This document shows, one piece after another, positions 52,179-60,389 of a stretch of DNA of 64,000 bases. The position numbers and the translations under genes were made by a program. The stretch spans positions 371,709 to 435,708 of the forward strand of contig NZ_VIVL01000005.1 in NCBI RefSeq assembly GCF_007828835.1. The letters are read 5' to 3'. Below the pieces are notes generated by a model, which worked only from the letters and a program-made list of their open reading frames with translations, was not told where the DNA came from and made no database searches. Position 1 is the stretch's first letter. Each line of letters begins with the position of its first letter. This DNA is from Variovorax beijingensis (GTDB lineage Bacteria; Pseudomonadota; Gammaproteobacteria; Burkholderiales; Burkholderiaceae_C).

Positions 52179-52859
52179 TCAGACCGGCCGTTCCTCGAAG
52201 GCGAAACCGACACCGTAGATCGAGCGGATCCAGCCGTGCGACGGGGATGCGGCGGCGAGCTTCCTGCGCAGGTTCTTGATGTGCCCGTCGACCGCGCGCT
52301 CGTTGACGTCGAGCGCGTCGGCGAACGCGGCCTCGAGCAGCGCGGAGCGTGAAAACACCCGGCCCGGCTCGCGCGAGAGCGCCTGCAGCAGGTGCAGCTC
52401 GCGGCCCGTGAGCGCGAGCGGCCGCCCCTCGATCCTCACGCTGTGGGCGCTGCCGCCGAACGCCACGGAGGGCGAGGGCATGGCGCTGCGCTGGCGCTGC
52501 GCATGCCGGCGCAGCACCGTGTTCACGCGCGCCACCACTTCGCGCGGCGAGAAGGGCTTGCACACGTAGTCGTCGGCGCCCAGGTCGAGGCCGCGCAGGC
52601 AGTCGGCCTCGCGCGCGCGGGCCGTCAGCACGATGATCGGATGGTCGCTGTGCAAGCGCACCTTCTCCAGCACCCGGAGGCCGCCGAGGCGCGGCAGCGC
52701 GGTGTCGAGCAGCGTGAGGGCCGGCGGTGACGTGAGGATGCGGTCGAGCGCAGCCGCACCGTCGGCGATGTGCTCCACCTGGTGGCCGGCGCGCTGCAGC
52801 CCCTCGAGCAGCGCGGCGGCCATCTCGCGGCCTTTTTCGGCCAGCAGGATGCGGCTCAT
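52179..52859 (-). CDS. Orphan OmpR-family response regulator with altered acidic pocket
   Basis: 226 aa, ATG 52859. It is a paralogue of the regulator at 49133-49825, with the same receiver framework and a nearly matching DNA-binding end (HIKNLRRKLAAASPSHGWIR, SIYGVGFAFEE). The phospho-acceptor D52 is kept, but the acidic pair is E8-K9 (LLAEKGREMA) instead of E-D. A lysine there should disturb the Mg site needed for phosphorylation. No kinase gene is adjacent. It lies 15 bp behind a bamA-like gene on the same strand and is probably co-transcribed with it. Confidence 0.85.
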   Translation of the reverse strand: MSRILLAEKGREMAAALLEGLQRAGHQVEHIADGAAALDRILTSPPALTLLDTALPRLGGLRVLEKVRLHSDHPIIVLTARAREADCLRGLDLGADDYVCKPFSPREVVARVNTVLRRHAQRQRSAMPSPSVAFGGSAHSVRIEGRPLALTGRELHLLQALSREPGRVFSRSALLEAAFADALDVNERAVDGHIKNLRRKLAAASPSHGWIRSIYGVGFAFEERPV

Positions 52860-52874
52860 GGATCGATGCCCGCT

Positions 52875-55277
52875 TCAGAACGAGGTGCCGATCTGGAACT
52901 GGAAGCGCTGCGTCCGGTCGGCCGCAATGCCGTTGGCTTCGTCGAGCTTCTGGTAGACGAGCGGCACCGCATAGGCCAGGCGCAGCGGGCCGAGCGGAGA
53001 AATCCAGCTGATGCCCACCCCTGCCGAGGCGCGCAGGCGGTTCTGCGCCTTCCACTGGGCATCGGTCATGCTTGCGGCGCGCTCCGCGAACACGTTGCCG
53101 GCATCCAGGAAGGTGTAGAGCCGCAGCGACCGGTCATTGCCCGCGCCCGGGAAGGGCGTGCTGAACTCCATGTTGAAGATCGCCTTGCGCGTGCCGCCGA
53201 GCGCACCGCCCGTGACCGCATCGGTCGGCCCGAGCGAGTTCTGCTCGAAGCCGCGGATCGAACCGAGCCCGCCCGCATAGAAGTTCTTGAAGATGGGATA
53301 CGCGGTGCCGCCCAGCGCCTTGGCATACCCGAGCTGGCCGTTGATCGCCAGCGTGTACTGCTTGGAAAGCGCGAAGTACTGCTGGTACTGGTAGGTGCTC
53401 TTCAGGTAGCGCAGCTCGCTGCCCACGCCCACCTCGAGGTTGGCGCTCTGCAGCCGTCCCTTGGTGGGCACCAGCGCGCTGTCGCGGTCGTCGCGCGCCC
53501 AGCCGATGGTCGCGGGAATGCCCACCATGTTCTTCGATGCGCACACCACGCTCGGCGCAGTGCCCGTGCACTGGAAGTAGTCGAGGTAGGCCTGCGGCGT
53601 GCCGGTGTAGACGTAGGAGCCGTCGACCAGCGTGTAGGCGCCGTTGGTGCCCGGCGTGAAGCTGTAGCGCTCCACGCCGATGCCGAGGTAGACCGTGTCC
53701 AGCTCCCCGAGCGGCAACCCGAAGCGCACCGAGGCGCCGTCGCTCGCGAGCTTGTAGTTGCCGTCCGCCTCGTAGTAGGGACGGGTGGTGTTGTGGAACA
53801 CGTTGAAGGTGCGGGAGATGCCGCTTGGCGTGAAGTACGGGTCGGTGGCGGTGAGGGAGATGGTGCGGTTGTACGAGCTCGTGTTGACCTGCAGGCCCAG
53901 GTAGTTGCCCGTGCCGAATACGTTCTCCTGCGTGATGCCGAAGCTCAGCGAGACCTTGTCGGTCGACGAGTACCCTGCACCGAGCTGCAGCGAACCAGTG
54001 GGCTTCTCGGTCACGTTGACCGCCAGGTCGACCAGGTCGGGGGACCCCGGCACCTCGGTGGTTTCGACATTCACGTCGGTGAAGAAGCCGAGGCGGTCCA
54101 CGCGGTCGCGCGAGAGCTTGATCTTGTTGCCGTCGTACCAGGCGCCCTCGTACTGCCGGAACTCGCGGCGGATGACTTCGTCGCGCGTTCTTGCGTTGCC
54201 TCCGATGTTCAGGCGCCGCACGTAGGCGCGCCGCGATGGCTCCGCCCGCAGCACCAGCGTGACGCGGTTGTTGTCGCGGTCGATCTCGGGCTCTGCCTTG
54301 ACGCGTGCGAAGGCATAGCCGAAGGTGCCGAAATAGTCGGTGAAGGCCTTGGTGGTGGCGCTCACGTCTTCGCCGTTGTAGGGCTGGCCCGGGCGGATCG
54401 CCACGAGCGACTTGAACTCGTCTTCGCGGCCCAGGTAATTGCCCGAGAGCTTGACGCCGGCCACCACGAACTTCTGCCCTTCGGTGATGTTGACCGTGAG
54501 CGTGAGCGCCTCCCGGTCCGGCGAAATGGCGACCTGCGTGGAATCGATGCGGAACTCGAGATAGCCGCGCGTGATGTAGAAGGAGCGCAGCGTCTCCAGG
54601 TCGCCGTCGAGCTTGCTGCGCGAATACTGGTTCGACTTGGTGTACCAGCTCAGCCAGCCGCCGCTGTCCTGGTCGAACAGGTCGAGCAGGGTGCTTTCGC
54701 CGAAGGCCTGGTTGCCGTCCACGCGCACTTCCTTGATGCGCGCGGACTCGCCCTCGGTCACGGTGAAGGTCAGGTTGACGCGGTTGCGCTCCAGCGGCGT
54801 CACGGTGGTGACGACCTGGGCGCTGTAGAGGCTGCGGCCGATGTACTGCCGCTTGAGCTCCTGCTCCGCGCGGTCGGCCAGTGCCTTGTCGTAGGGCTGG
54901 CCCTCGGCCAGGCCCACGCCGCGCAGCGCCTTCTGCAGCGCGGCCTTGTCGAACTCCTTGGTGCCGACGAAGTCCACGTCGGCAATCGAGGGGCGCTCCT
55001 CGACGATCACCACCAGCACGCTGGCGTTAACGTCGATGCGCACGTCCTTGAAGAGGCCGAGCTCGAACAGCGATCGGATGGCCGCGCTGCCGCGGTCGTC
55101 GCTGTAGGTGTCGCCCGCCTTGATGCCGAGCGTGGCAAAGACCGTCCCGGGCTCCACGCGCTGCAGGCCCTCGAGCCGGATGTCCCTGACGGTGAACGGA
55201 TCGGTGGCCCAGGCGGGAGCGCATGCAATCGAGATGAACATTGCGGCAAGGGCGGAGGCGGACTTGGAAGGACTCAT
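52875..55277 (-). CDS. bamA: BamA/Omp85-family outer-membrane assembly protein (likely extra copy)
   Basis: 800 aa from ATG 55277. The signal peptide ends near ACAPAWA. Five POTRA domains (residues about 25-420; for example FTVRDIRLEGLQRVEPGTVF) precede a 16-strand barrel with the conserved loop GGLGSIRGFEQNSLGP. The C-terminus ends in aromatic F (QFQIGTSF), the outer-membrane signature. It lacks the usual bamA context (rseP upstream; skp, lpxD, fabZ downstream), so this is probably a second copy. An OmpR-type regulator gene follows 15 bp later. It may assemble a specific set of porins under that regulator. Confidence 0.85.
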   Translation of the reverse strand: MSPSKSASALAAMFISIACAPAWATDPFTVRDIRLEGLQRVEPGTVFATLGIKAGDTYSDDRGSAAIRSLFELGLFKDVRIDVNASVLVVIVEERPSIADVDFVGTKEFDKAALQKALRGVGLAEGQPYDKALADRAEQELKRQYIGRSLYSAQVVTTVTPLERNRVNLTFTVTEGESARIKEVRVDGNQAFGESTLLDLFDQDSGGWLSWYTKSNQYSRSKLDGDLETLRSFYITRGYLEFRIDSTQVAISPDREALTLTVNITEGQKFVVAGVKLSGNYLGREDEFKSLVAIRPGQPYNGEDVSATTKAFTDYFGTFGYAFARVKAEPEIDRDNNRVTLVLRAEPSRRAYVRRLNIGGNARTRDEVIRREFRQYEGAWYDGNKIKLSRDRVDRLGFFTDVNVETTEVPGSPDLVDLAVNVTEKPTGSLQLGAGYSSTDKVSLSFGITQENVFGTGNYLGLQVNTSSYNRTISLTATDPYFTPSGISRTFNVFHNTTRPYYEADGNYKLASDGASVRFGLPLGELDTVYLGIGVERYSFTPGTNGAYTLVDGSYVYTGTPQAYLDYFQCTGTAPSVVCASKNMVGIPATIGWARDDRDSALVPTKGRLQSANLEVGVGSELRYLKSTYQYQQYFALSKQYTLAINGQLGYAKALGGTAYPIFKNFYAGGLGSIRGFEQNSLGPTDAVTGGALGGTRKAIFNMEFSTPFPGAGNDRSLRLYTFLDAGNVFAERAASMTDAQWKAQNRLRASAGVGISWISPLGPLRLAYAVPLVYQKLDEANGIAADRTQRFQFQIGTSF

Positions 55278-55350
55278 CGCCGCATGGTCCTTGCCAAAGT
55301 CGGAGAAATCTGGGACGCCCTGCGTCCTGAGGGGGCGTGCCCGAGCGCCG

Positions 55351-56010
55351 CTACTGCAGTCCGATGCCGGCGGCCCCCGTGCCGTTCCAGCGCGTGGAGA
55401 TCTGCGCGCTTCTCTCGCGGCAGTTCTGCATGTGGTCGTCGAGCGAGAGGCGGCCCTGGATGTCGAGCAGCCGCTGTGCGGTGCGGTCGATGGCGTCGGC
55501 ATCCAGCAGCGGATAGGTGCGCGCGGTGCGGCCGTTGTTGCGTACCAGGCGCGCAATGTAGGGCAGGTCCTGCTGCGTGATCACGGCGGCGGGCATCACG
55601 CCTTCGAGCTCGACGCCCTCGCAGGGCAGCAGCACGAAATACTGCAGCCGCAGGTCGTCGCTCAGCAGGCTTCGCAGCTGCGTGGTCTTGCGGCCGCCCT
55701 GCCATGCGGGGTCCTTCACTTCGCGTGCCCGGCTGCAGCCCTGCAGGCGCAGGAACCAGCGCGGCGGTGCCTGTTCCGACTTCTTGCGGTAGACGAAGGC
55801 ATTGCGCCAGGCCTTGATCTCGAACAGGTAGACGCCGGTTTCGCACACCAGCACCGCATCGATCTGGGCAGTGCGCACCGCACTCCCCTCAGGCATCGGG
55901 ATGATCAGGTTGCGAAGAATGCGCAAATGGGAAAAGGCCGGGCTGAATGCGCTGGCGAGCTGCTGCACACCCAGCGAGGCTGCGATGGTGTTCTGCAATG
56001 CAATGGTCAT
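55351..56010 (-). CDS. NERD-domain (nuclease-related) protein
   Basis: 219 aa from the ATG at 56010, GAAGGAG ahead. The NERD core is visible at residues about 20-120: FSHLRILRNLIIPMPEGSAV, then QIDAVLVCETGVYLFEIKAW, with the D...E-x-K arrangement of restriction-like nucleases. The C-terminal part (residues 130-219) has YFVLLPCEGVELEGVMPAAV. There is no membrane segment. The function of NERD proteins is largely unknown; nuclease activity is by fold only. It stands between the bamA-like gene and a divergent porin gene. Confidence 0.75.
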   Translation of the reverse strand: MTIALQNTIAASLGVQQLASAFSPAFSHLRILRNLIIPMPEGSAVRTAQIDAVLVCETGVYLFEIKAWRNAFVYRKKSEQAPPRWFLRLQGCSRAREVKDPAWQGGRKTTQLRSLLSDDLRLQYFVLLPCEGVELEGVMPAAVITQQDLPYIARLVRNNGRTARTYPLLDADAIDRTAQRLLDIQGRLSLDDHMQNCRERSAQISTRWNGTGAAGIGLQ

Positions 56011-56211
56011 GTCGGGCTCCTTCGGGTGCCGAGCATTGCGTGCCATTTGGGAGATTTCTGGTACGAGGCCATGCACGGCCGAGGGGTTTGGGCGTGCGCA
56101 CAAACAACAGTCGATGCAAAGCAGGCCGCGTCGACCAGATTCCTCCAAATTTGAACGGGACCATCCGTTCAGCTGCTCGATGAAGAGCTGCTGAAAACCG
56201 GAGAAACCTGA

Positions 56212-57369
56212 ATGAAGAAACCCCTCACGGCACTCGCCGCGCTGGCCGTTGCCGGCCTGGCCTCTGCCCAATCGTCCGTCACGTTGTTCGGCGTCATCGA
56301 TGCCGGCGTGACCTACCAGTCGGCCACCTCGCGCGACGCGGCCACGGGCCTGAGCTCGAAGCAAAGCAAGTGGAGCCTCGCCAACTCCGGCTACAACTCC
56401 AGCCGCATCGGCTTCCGTGGCACGGAAGACCTGGGCGGGGGGCTGGCCGCCAGCTTCTGGCTCGAAGCGCCGATCACCAACGACGACGGCGCCACCGGCA
56501 TCTCCACCTTCAACCGCCGTTCCACCGTGAGCCTTTCGGGCGGCTTCGGCGAGTTGCGGCTGGGCCGCGACTACACCGCCACCTTCTGGAACGACACGGT
56601 CTTCGATCCGTTCGGCACCAACGGCTCGGGCTCCAGCGTGATCAACACCGTGAGCGGCAGCACCGGCCTGAACAACGCCAATTACGCGCGTGCCAGCAAC
56701 ATGGTCGGCTATTTCCTGCCGCCGAACCTCGGCGGCTTCTACGGCCAGCTGCAGTACAGCCTGAACGAGAACACCAAGACCAGCGCCACCGACACCACGG
56801 CCGCAACCAGCAGCAGCGCGGGCCGCTATGTCGGCGGCCGCTTCGGCTATGCGAACGGGCCGCTCGACGTGGCGCTGTCGATGGGCGAGAACGTCGCCGT
56901 GGACACCACTTCGCTGACCCGCAAGGTGCAGACCATCAACCTCGGCGCGTCGTACGACTTCGGTCCCGTCAAGCTGTTCGGCGAACTCTCGAACGTGAAG
57001 AACAAGTTCGATCTCGCCGCCGGCAACAGCCACGACAGCTACAACGGCTACCTGATCGGCGCGAGCATGCCGGTGGGCGCGGGCCTGATCCGCGCGTCGT
57101 ACTCCACCGTGCGCTACAACGAAGGCGCCGTCGGCATCTCGGGCGAAGATCCGCGCGCGCAGAAGCTGGCCATCGGCTATGTGCACAACCTGTCGAAGCG
57201 CACAGCCCTGTACGCGACGGTGGCGCGCGTGAACAACCGCAACGATGCGGCCTACACCGGCAGCCTGAGCGCCGCGAGCACCACGGGCTACGGCAGTGCC
57301 GGCGTCAGCTACACGGGCCTGCCGCGCTCGTCCACGGGCTACGACTTCGGCATCCGGCACGCGTTCTGA
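56212..57369 (+). CDS. Gram-negative trimeric porin
   Basis: 385 aa, ATG 56212 with GGAGAAACC ahead. The signal peptide ends LAGLASAQ. The mature protein starts SSVTLFGVIDAGVTYQS and carries the burkholderial porin motifs SRIGFRGTEDLGGGLAASFW, GEFGELRLGRDY-like GFGELRLGRDYTATFWND, and ends in GYDFGIRHAF with the terminal aromatic. Sixteen beta strands are expected. It forms diffusion channels for small solutes. It is divergent from the NERD gene. Confidence 0.93.
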   Translation: MKKPLTALAALAVAGLASAQSSVTLFGVIDAGVTYQSATSRDAATGLSSKQSKWSLANSGYNSSRIGFRGTEDLGGGLAASFWLEAPITNDDGATGISTFNRRSTVSLSGGFGELRLGRDYTATFWNDTVFDPFGTNGSGSSVINTVSGSTGLNNANYARASNMVGYFLPPNLGGFYGQLQYSLNENTKTSATDTTAATSSSAGRYVGGRFGYANGPLDVALSMGENVAVDTTSLTRKVQTINLGASYDFGPVKLFGELSNVKNKFDLAAGNSHDSYNGYLIGASMPVGAGLIRASYSTVRYNEGAVGISGEDPRAQKLAIGYVHNLSKRTALYATVARVNNRNDAAYTGSLSAASTTGYGSAGVSYTGLPRSSTGYDFGIRHAF

Positions 57370-57446
57370 CGACAGGCCGTGTGCGGCGGGGCAGCGCAGT
57401 GCGCAGCCCCGCTGCATGCGCCCGTGACCTTGTTCATGAGTTTCAA

Positions 57447-57734
57447 ATGACCAGAATCCATCACCTGGCGGGCTTGCTCGCCGCTGTCGGCCTGTCCGGC
57501 TGCATCATGCTTGCGCCACCGCCGCCCCATGGCCCGCCGCCTGGCTGGAGCGGGCATCCGGGTTTTCGCGGCGAAGCGCCGCCAAGGCCGCCAATGGCCG
57601 CATGGGATGTGTGCGCCGGCCAGGCCGAAGGCGCGCGCCCGGTGCTTCCGGGTCCTCGCGCCGACAGCTTGTCGGGGACTTGCGAACGCGGTCCCGGCGG
57701 TGCGCTGGAGTTCCGGCCGTCGCAGGGGCGTTGA
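57447..57734 (+). CDS. Small putative lipoprotein
   Basis: 95 aa from the ATG at 57447. The signal HLAGLLAAVGLSGC has a lipobox (LSGC). It is followed by a proline-rich stretch with repeated PP (APPPPHGPPPGWSG) and two further cysteines. No known domain. The next gene starts 13 bp later, so co-transcription is likely. Confidence 0.5.
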   Translation: MTRIHHLAGLLAAVGLSGCIMLAPPPPHGPPPGWSGHPGFRGEAPPRPPMAAWDVCAGQAEGARPVLPGPRADSLSGTCERGPGGALEFRPSQGR

Positions 57735-57747
57735 AGGCGCACGAGCC

Positions 57748-58371
57748 ATGTATTCAAGCCATCTGGGCCTGGCCATTGCCATCGTCGTTGCACTCGGCCT
57801 GGCCGCGGTACTGGCCTTCATCGCCTCCCTGCTCGTTTCCAACCTCAAGGCCGGCGCGCAAGCGCGCGAAATGGCCGCGCAGGCCCGGCGCGAAGCGCAG
57901 CAGAAGATGCGCGAGAGCAGCATGCAGGACCTCCGGCCGCTTCTTGCGTCGCTGCGGAGTCTCGAAGGCTCCGAAGGCGCGTCCGGCTGGCCCATCCGCT
58001 TCGACATCCGGGTTCCGCACGAGGTGGTGCCTGTGTTCGGCATCGAAGCCGAACTGGAGGAACTGATTTCCAAGGTCGCAGGGTATGCGGCAAGGGTGAT
58101 GTCCCCCGGGGCCACGCTGCAGGTCTCGGCGCGGATGGAAAGCGGCCAGACCGTCGTGCATTGGAGGGATCTCGATGCCTCCGACCCGAGCCCGCCGCTG
58201 GCACGCTTTCTCGAGGCGACCCAGGCCGTCGGCCATGCCAGTGCGCGGGTGTGCGAGCGCATTGCCAGCCGCCACGGCGGGCGCATCTATGCGGCGCCGC
58301 ACGCGGGCGGCACGCTGGGCCTGACGCTGCGCCTGCCGCTGCCCGGACGGGCGGCATCGGTGGCGGGCTGA
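57748..58371 (+). CDS. Membrane-anchored degenerate GHKL/HATPase-like protein
   Basis: 207 aa from ATG 57748. A single N-terminal membrane helix (LGLAIAIVVALGLAAVLAFI) is followed by a charged helix (residues about 32-60). The rest resembles the ATPase half of a histidine kinase: AELEELISKVAGYAARVMSP in the place of the N-box, and ASARVCERIASRHGGRIYAA with GGTLGLTLRLPL at the end. The N-box asparagine and the DxGxG box are missing, and there is no phospho-acceptor domain. ATP binding is doubtful. It could be a regulatory pseudo-kinase. It follows a small lipoprotein gene. Confidence 0.6.
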   Translation: MYSSHLGLAIAIVVALGLAAVLAFIASLLVSNLKAGAQAREMAAQARREAQQKMRESSMQDLRPLLASLRSLEGSEGASGWPIRFDIRVPHEVVPVFGIEAELEELISKVAGYAARVMSPGATLQVSARMESGQTVVHWRDLDASDPSPPLARFLEATQAVGHASARVCERIASRHGGRIYAAPHAGGTLGLTLRLPLPGRAASVAG

Positions 58372-58692
58372 GCGCCAGGTTCTGCATGCTGTCGACCAGC
58401 AGATGCGCCTGCGATTGTGATGTGTACCAAACAGCTGAAGCTTGTCGTGCGCTTCATTGGGGACCCCGTTTTCTCGTTGTCCAAGCCAACGGTCCCTGGA
58501 AGGACGGCATTGCGGCAGAAGTCGGGGCGGCTACACCTCAGCTTCAGTAACGGCGATGTGCTGCAGTGCTGAGCGCGAGAGGCCCCCCTTGTGGCTCGAT
58601 TCTTCCAACGTCTAGGCGTGGCCGAGGTGCCGTGCATGAGGGGCAACACCTGACGGATCGATCGGCGATGGCGTGGTGCTAGTTGTGAAGGC
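58372..58692. other. Intergenic region at the edge of the accessory segment
   Basis: About 320 bases with no gene I can support. Short frames lack start signals. The composition becomes less GC-rich from here on, which marks the start of the accessory DNA. Confidence 0.4.
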
Positions 58693-58935
58693 TCAATAGG
58701 TCAAAGGACAAGCGTTCCGTTCGCTCCTAGCAGCCCAGTAGCGCATCGCCGCCTTGTACGAGGCGCGCGTGTTGTTGGACTCGCCTTCGGCCATTAATTC
58801 GTGCGCAGCTTCCTCAGCCATCTGTGAAAGTTGGCCGGGGTCTAGAAGCGCGTGATCGCGCTTGAGAGGCATCAAGGACCGATTCGACAGCCTTTCAGGG
58901 AGCTGATCCATGTCTGGGGCTTCAGTGGATGCCAT
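58693..58935 (-). pseudogene. Truncated tyrosine-type integrase, N-terminal fragment
   Basis: 80 aa, ATG 58935 overlapping the end of vapC. The sequence AHELMAEGESNNTRASYKAA then MRYWAA is the SAM-like DNA-binding start of phage-type integrases as found in plasmid and island recombinases. The catalytic domain (R...HxxR...Y) is absent; the frame ends about 20 residues after the motif. It is a remnant of a mobile element. Confidence 0.55.
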
Positions 58936-59296
58936 GAGCGACCTTGAAGCGCTGCGCCAGTTCCGACAGGCGCCGATCCAGGGTCCATAGCCGTGCGCCA
59001 GGAGTGATGAGGGTCGATGCGAGTAGCGCCATGTCGACGAATCCGCACCCGAGCCCGTACAGTTTTTCGCGCTCGATCAGTTCCCGCACCTCATCCAGCG
59101 TTGCTTGATTGCATGTCCTCAGCAGGCTCAGACTGCCAAGGGTGTGCTCCCGCGGAGAAGGTGGAGTGCCACAGGCCAGCTCAACGATCACCAGCGGATG
59201 GGTCAAGGCGAGATCCGAGCCGACCAGGTGCGCGAGTGCGGCGTTGCCGCTGCGGAAATGGTCGACCCAAACAGACGTGTCTACGAGCACGCTCAT
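58922..59296 (-). CDS. vapC: VapC PIN-domain toxin
   Basis: 124 aa, ATG 59296 overlapping the vapB stop. PIN-domain acidic residues are visible: D6 in VLVDTSVWVDHF, E in LVIVELACG, D in GFVDMALLAS, and D in LWTLDRRLSEL. This is a ribonuclease toxin, by family directed at tRNA or rRNA. It forms an operon with vapB upstream; the integrase remnant follows. Confidence 0.9.
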   Translation of the reverse strand: MSVLVDTSVWVDHFRSGNAALAHLVGSDLALTHPLVIVELACGTPPSPREHTLGSLSLLRTCNQATLDEVRELIEREKLYGLGCGFVDMALLASTLITPGARLWTLDRRLSELAQRFKVAHGIH

Positions 59297-59499
59297 GACG
59301 AGACAGGGTCGCTCCGACGACGCGGCACGTCCTTGATGTCGGGCGCCGCCCCTCCGAGCGCAATGAGGCGCTTGCCCGCCTGAACACGCACGAACGTGCG
59401 GAAGGCTTCCCGAAAAATTTCCGTTTTGTCCATGTCGGGATCGGCCATTTCCAGAGCTTTCTCGAAAAGAGAATCTTCGATGGTGACAGTGGTACGCAT
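59293..59499 (-). CDS. vapB: VapB-type antitoxin
   Basis: 68 aa from ATG 59499; a longer start at 59526 would run into the operator. The ribbon-helix-helix start MRTTVTIEDSLFEKALEMAD and KTEIFREAFRTFVRVQAGKR identify a VapB2/Arc-type antitoxin. The flexible tail (residues 45-68) should cover the VapC active site. It autoregulates through the palindrome just upstream. Confidence 0.88.
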   Translation of the reverse strand: MRTTVTIEDSLFEKALEMADPDMDKTEIFREAFRTFVRVQAGKRLIALGGAAPDIKDVPRRRSDPVSS

Positions 59500-59518
59500 G
59501 ATAGGGCGGAATCCATTG

Positions 59519-59536
59519 TGATGCAATGTAGCATCA
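59519..59536. promoter_or_regulatory. VapB operator
   Basis: Arms TGATGC (59519-59524) and GCATCA (59531-59536) with spacer AATGTA, 20 bp before the vapB start. Ribbon-helix-helix antitoxins bind such short palindromes over their promoters; the assignment is from position. Confidence 0.55.
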
Positions 59537-60042
59537 ATTCTATCATCTGAACGGCCGTTGTGAAAGCTGTGCCCGTCTTGTGTTTATGGTCCGACGGTCC
59601 ACAGTTTTTGTGGAAACGTCGGTAGTTTTTCGTCGCCGCAGGCGAACCTCCCAGAAAGCAGGGGCGCGAGTTGGGTTGATGTCAAAGGAATTACTAGAAC
59701 CACATGGATTCAAACGAGTCAGCCGACAGCATCTCACACCGCCAGCCAAGAGCGAAGAACACGCTCATTCAAGGACTTAGAGCCGCGCTTCGCCGGTTCT
59801 GTCGCTCCGATCGCGACAAGGAGTCTCAAATTTGCCGCGCGCGACGCGATTTCTGTTTTTTGCCGCAATGATCGGCAGCGCAGATGAATCGATCGAATCA
59901 AGGCGCAACGCATCTATTCGGATGTTTTATCTCTCGCTTGTTTGCGCTGTGCGAAAGACTCAAAAGAAAAGATCGCACAAATGAAAACAGCGGCGAAACG
60001 CCCCAACTATCGGCGATATTTTAACCCAAGCGACAACCCAAC

Positions 60043-60114
60043 TGGCAATTTATTTGCCAATTCTAATGTCAACTGCCAAGCCAAGTTAAATGACAATCTT
60101 AGGGGATTCTTCGC
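60043..60114. repeat. Tandem 24-bp repeats, candidate TnsB-binding sites
   Basis: TGGCAA at 60043, TGTCAA at 60067 and TGACAA at 60091 are exactly 24 bp apart. The first two 24-bp units also share GCCAA and a TAA/AAA end (about 14 of 24 positions identical). Arrays of about 22-bp TnsB-binding repeats mark the right end of Tn7; the correspondence is inferred. Confidence 0.4.
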
Positions 60115-60241
60115 CGGGCCATACGCGGCAAGGTCCTCTCGGAAGGAGAGCAAAGGTTGATTTCTCAAGCAAACTTCGCTTGAATGGCAAGCTTGTTCAA
60201 CTGTTCTTGGAGGCCATCCCGCACCGTTGCTCAAAGAAAAT

Positions 60242-60271
60242 GAGCTCCGGCTGTTCTAGCAGCCGAAGCTC
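60242..60271. repeat. Long-stem hairpin upstream of tnsA
   Basis: Arms GAGCTCCGGCTG (60242-60253) and CAGCCGAAGCTC (60260-60271) pair at 11 of 12 positions around a 6-base loop. It lies 119 bp upstream of the tnsA start. It may be a terminator that shields tnsA from outside transcription, or part of a small RNA. Confidence 0.4.
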
Positions 60272-60389
60272 TGAAAAGTCCTTGCAGAAATTTCAGCCTC
60301 GACAATACGCGCAGAAAAGCACGTAGTCAAGGCGTGGGGATCCTTTTTCATGTCTTTTTGAAACGGCCGAGCAGCCTTCTTTTGCTGCC

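Larger units (their letters stand above)
59537..60389. other. Non-coding end region of the Tn7-like element
   Basis: About 850 bases, clearly less GC-rich than the chromosome, without a convincing gene. It holds a 6-bp-stem hairpin (TCCACA 59598-59603, TGTGGA 59609-59614), the TGNCAA repeats (60043-60096) and the strong hairpin at 60242-60271. In Tn7 the right end with its transposase-binding sites lies upstream of tnsA, so part of this stretch is probably the element end. The exact terminus is not identified. Confidence 0.45.

Noticed and set aside
52770..55580. 936-codon plus-strand frame
   Set aside because: Antisense of the bamA-like gene; composition artefact of high GC.
56011..57417. 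Minus-strand extension of the NERD frame across the porin
   Set aside because: The NERD protein starts at 56010 with a good ribosome site; the rest is the shadow of the porin.
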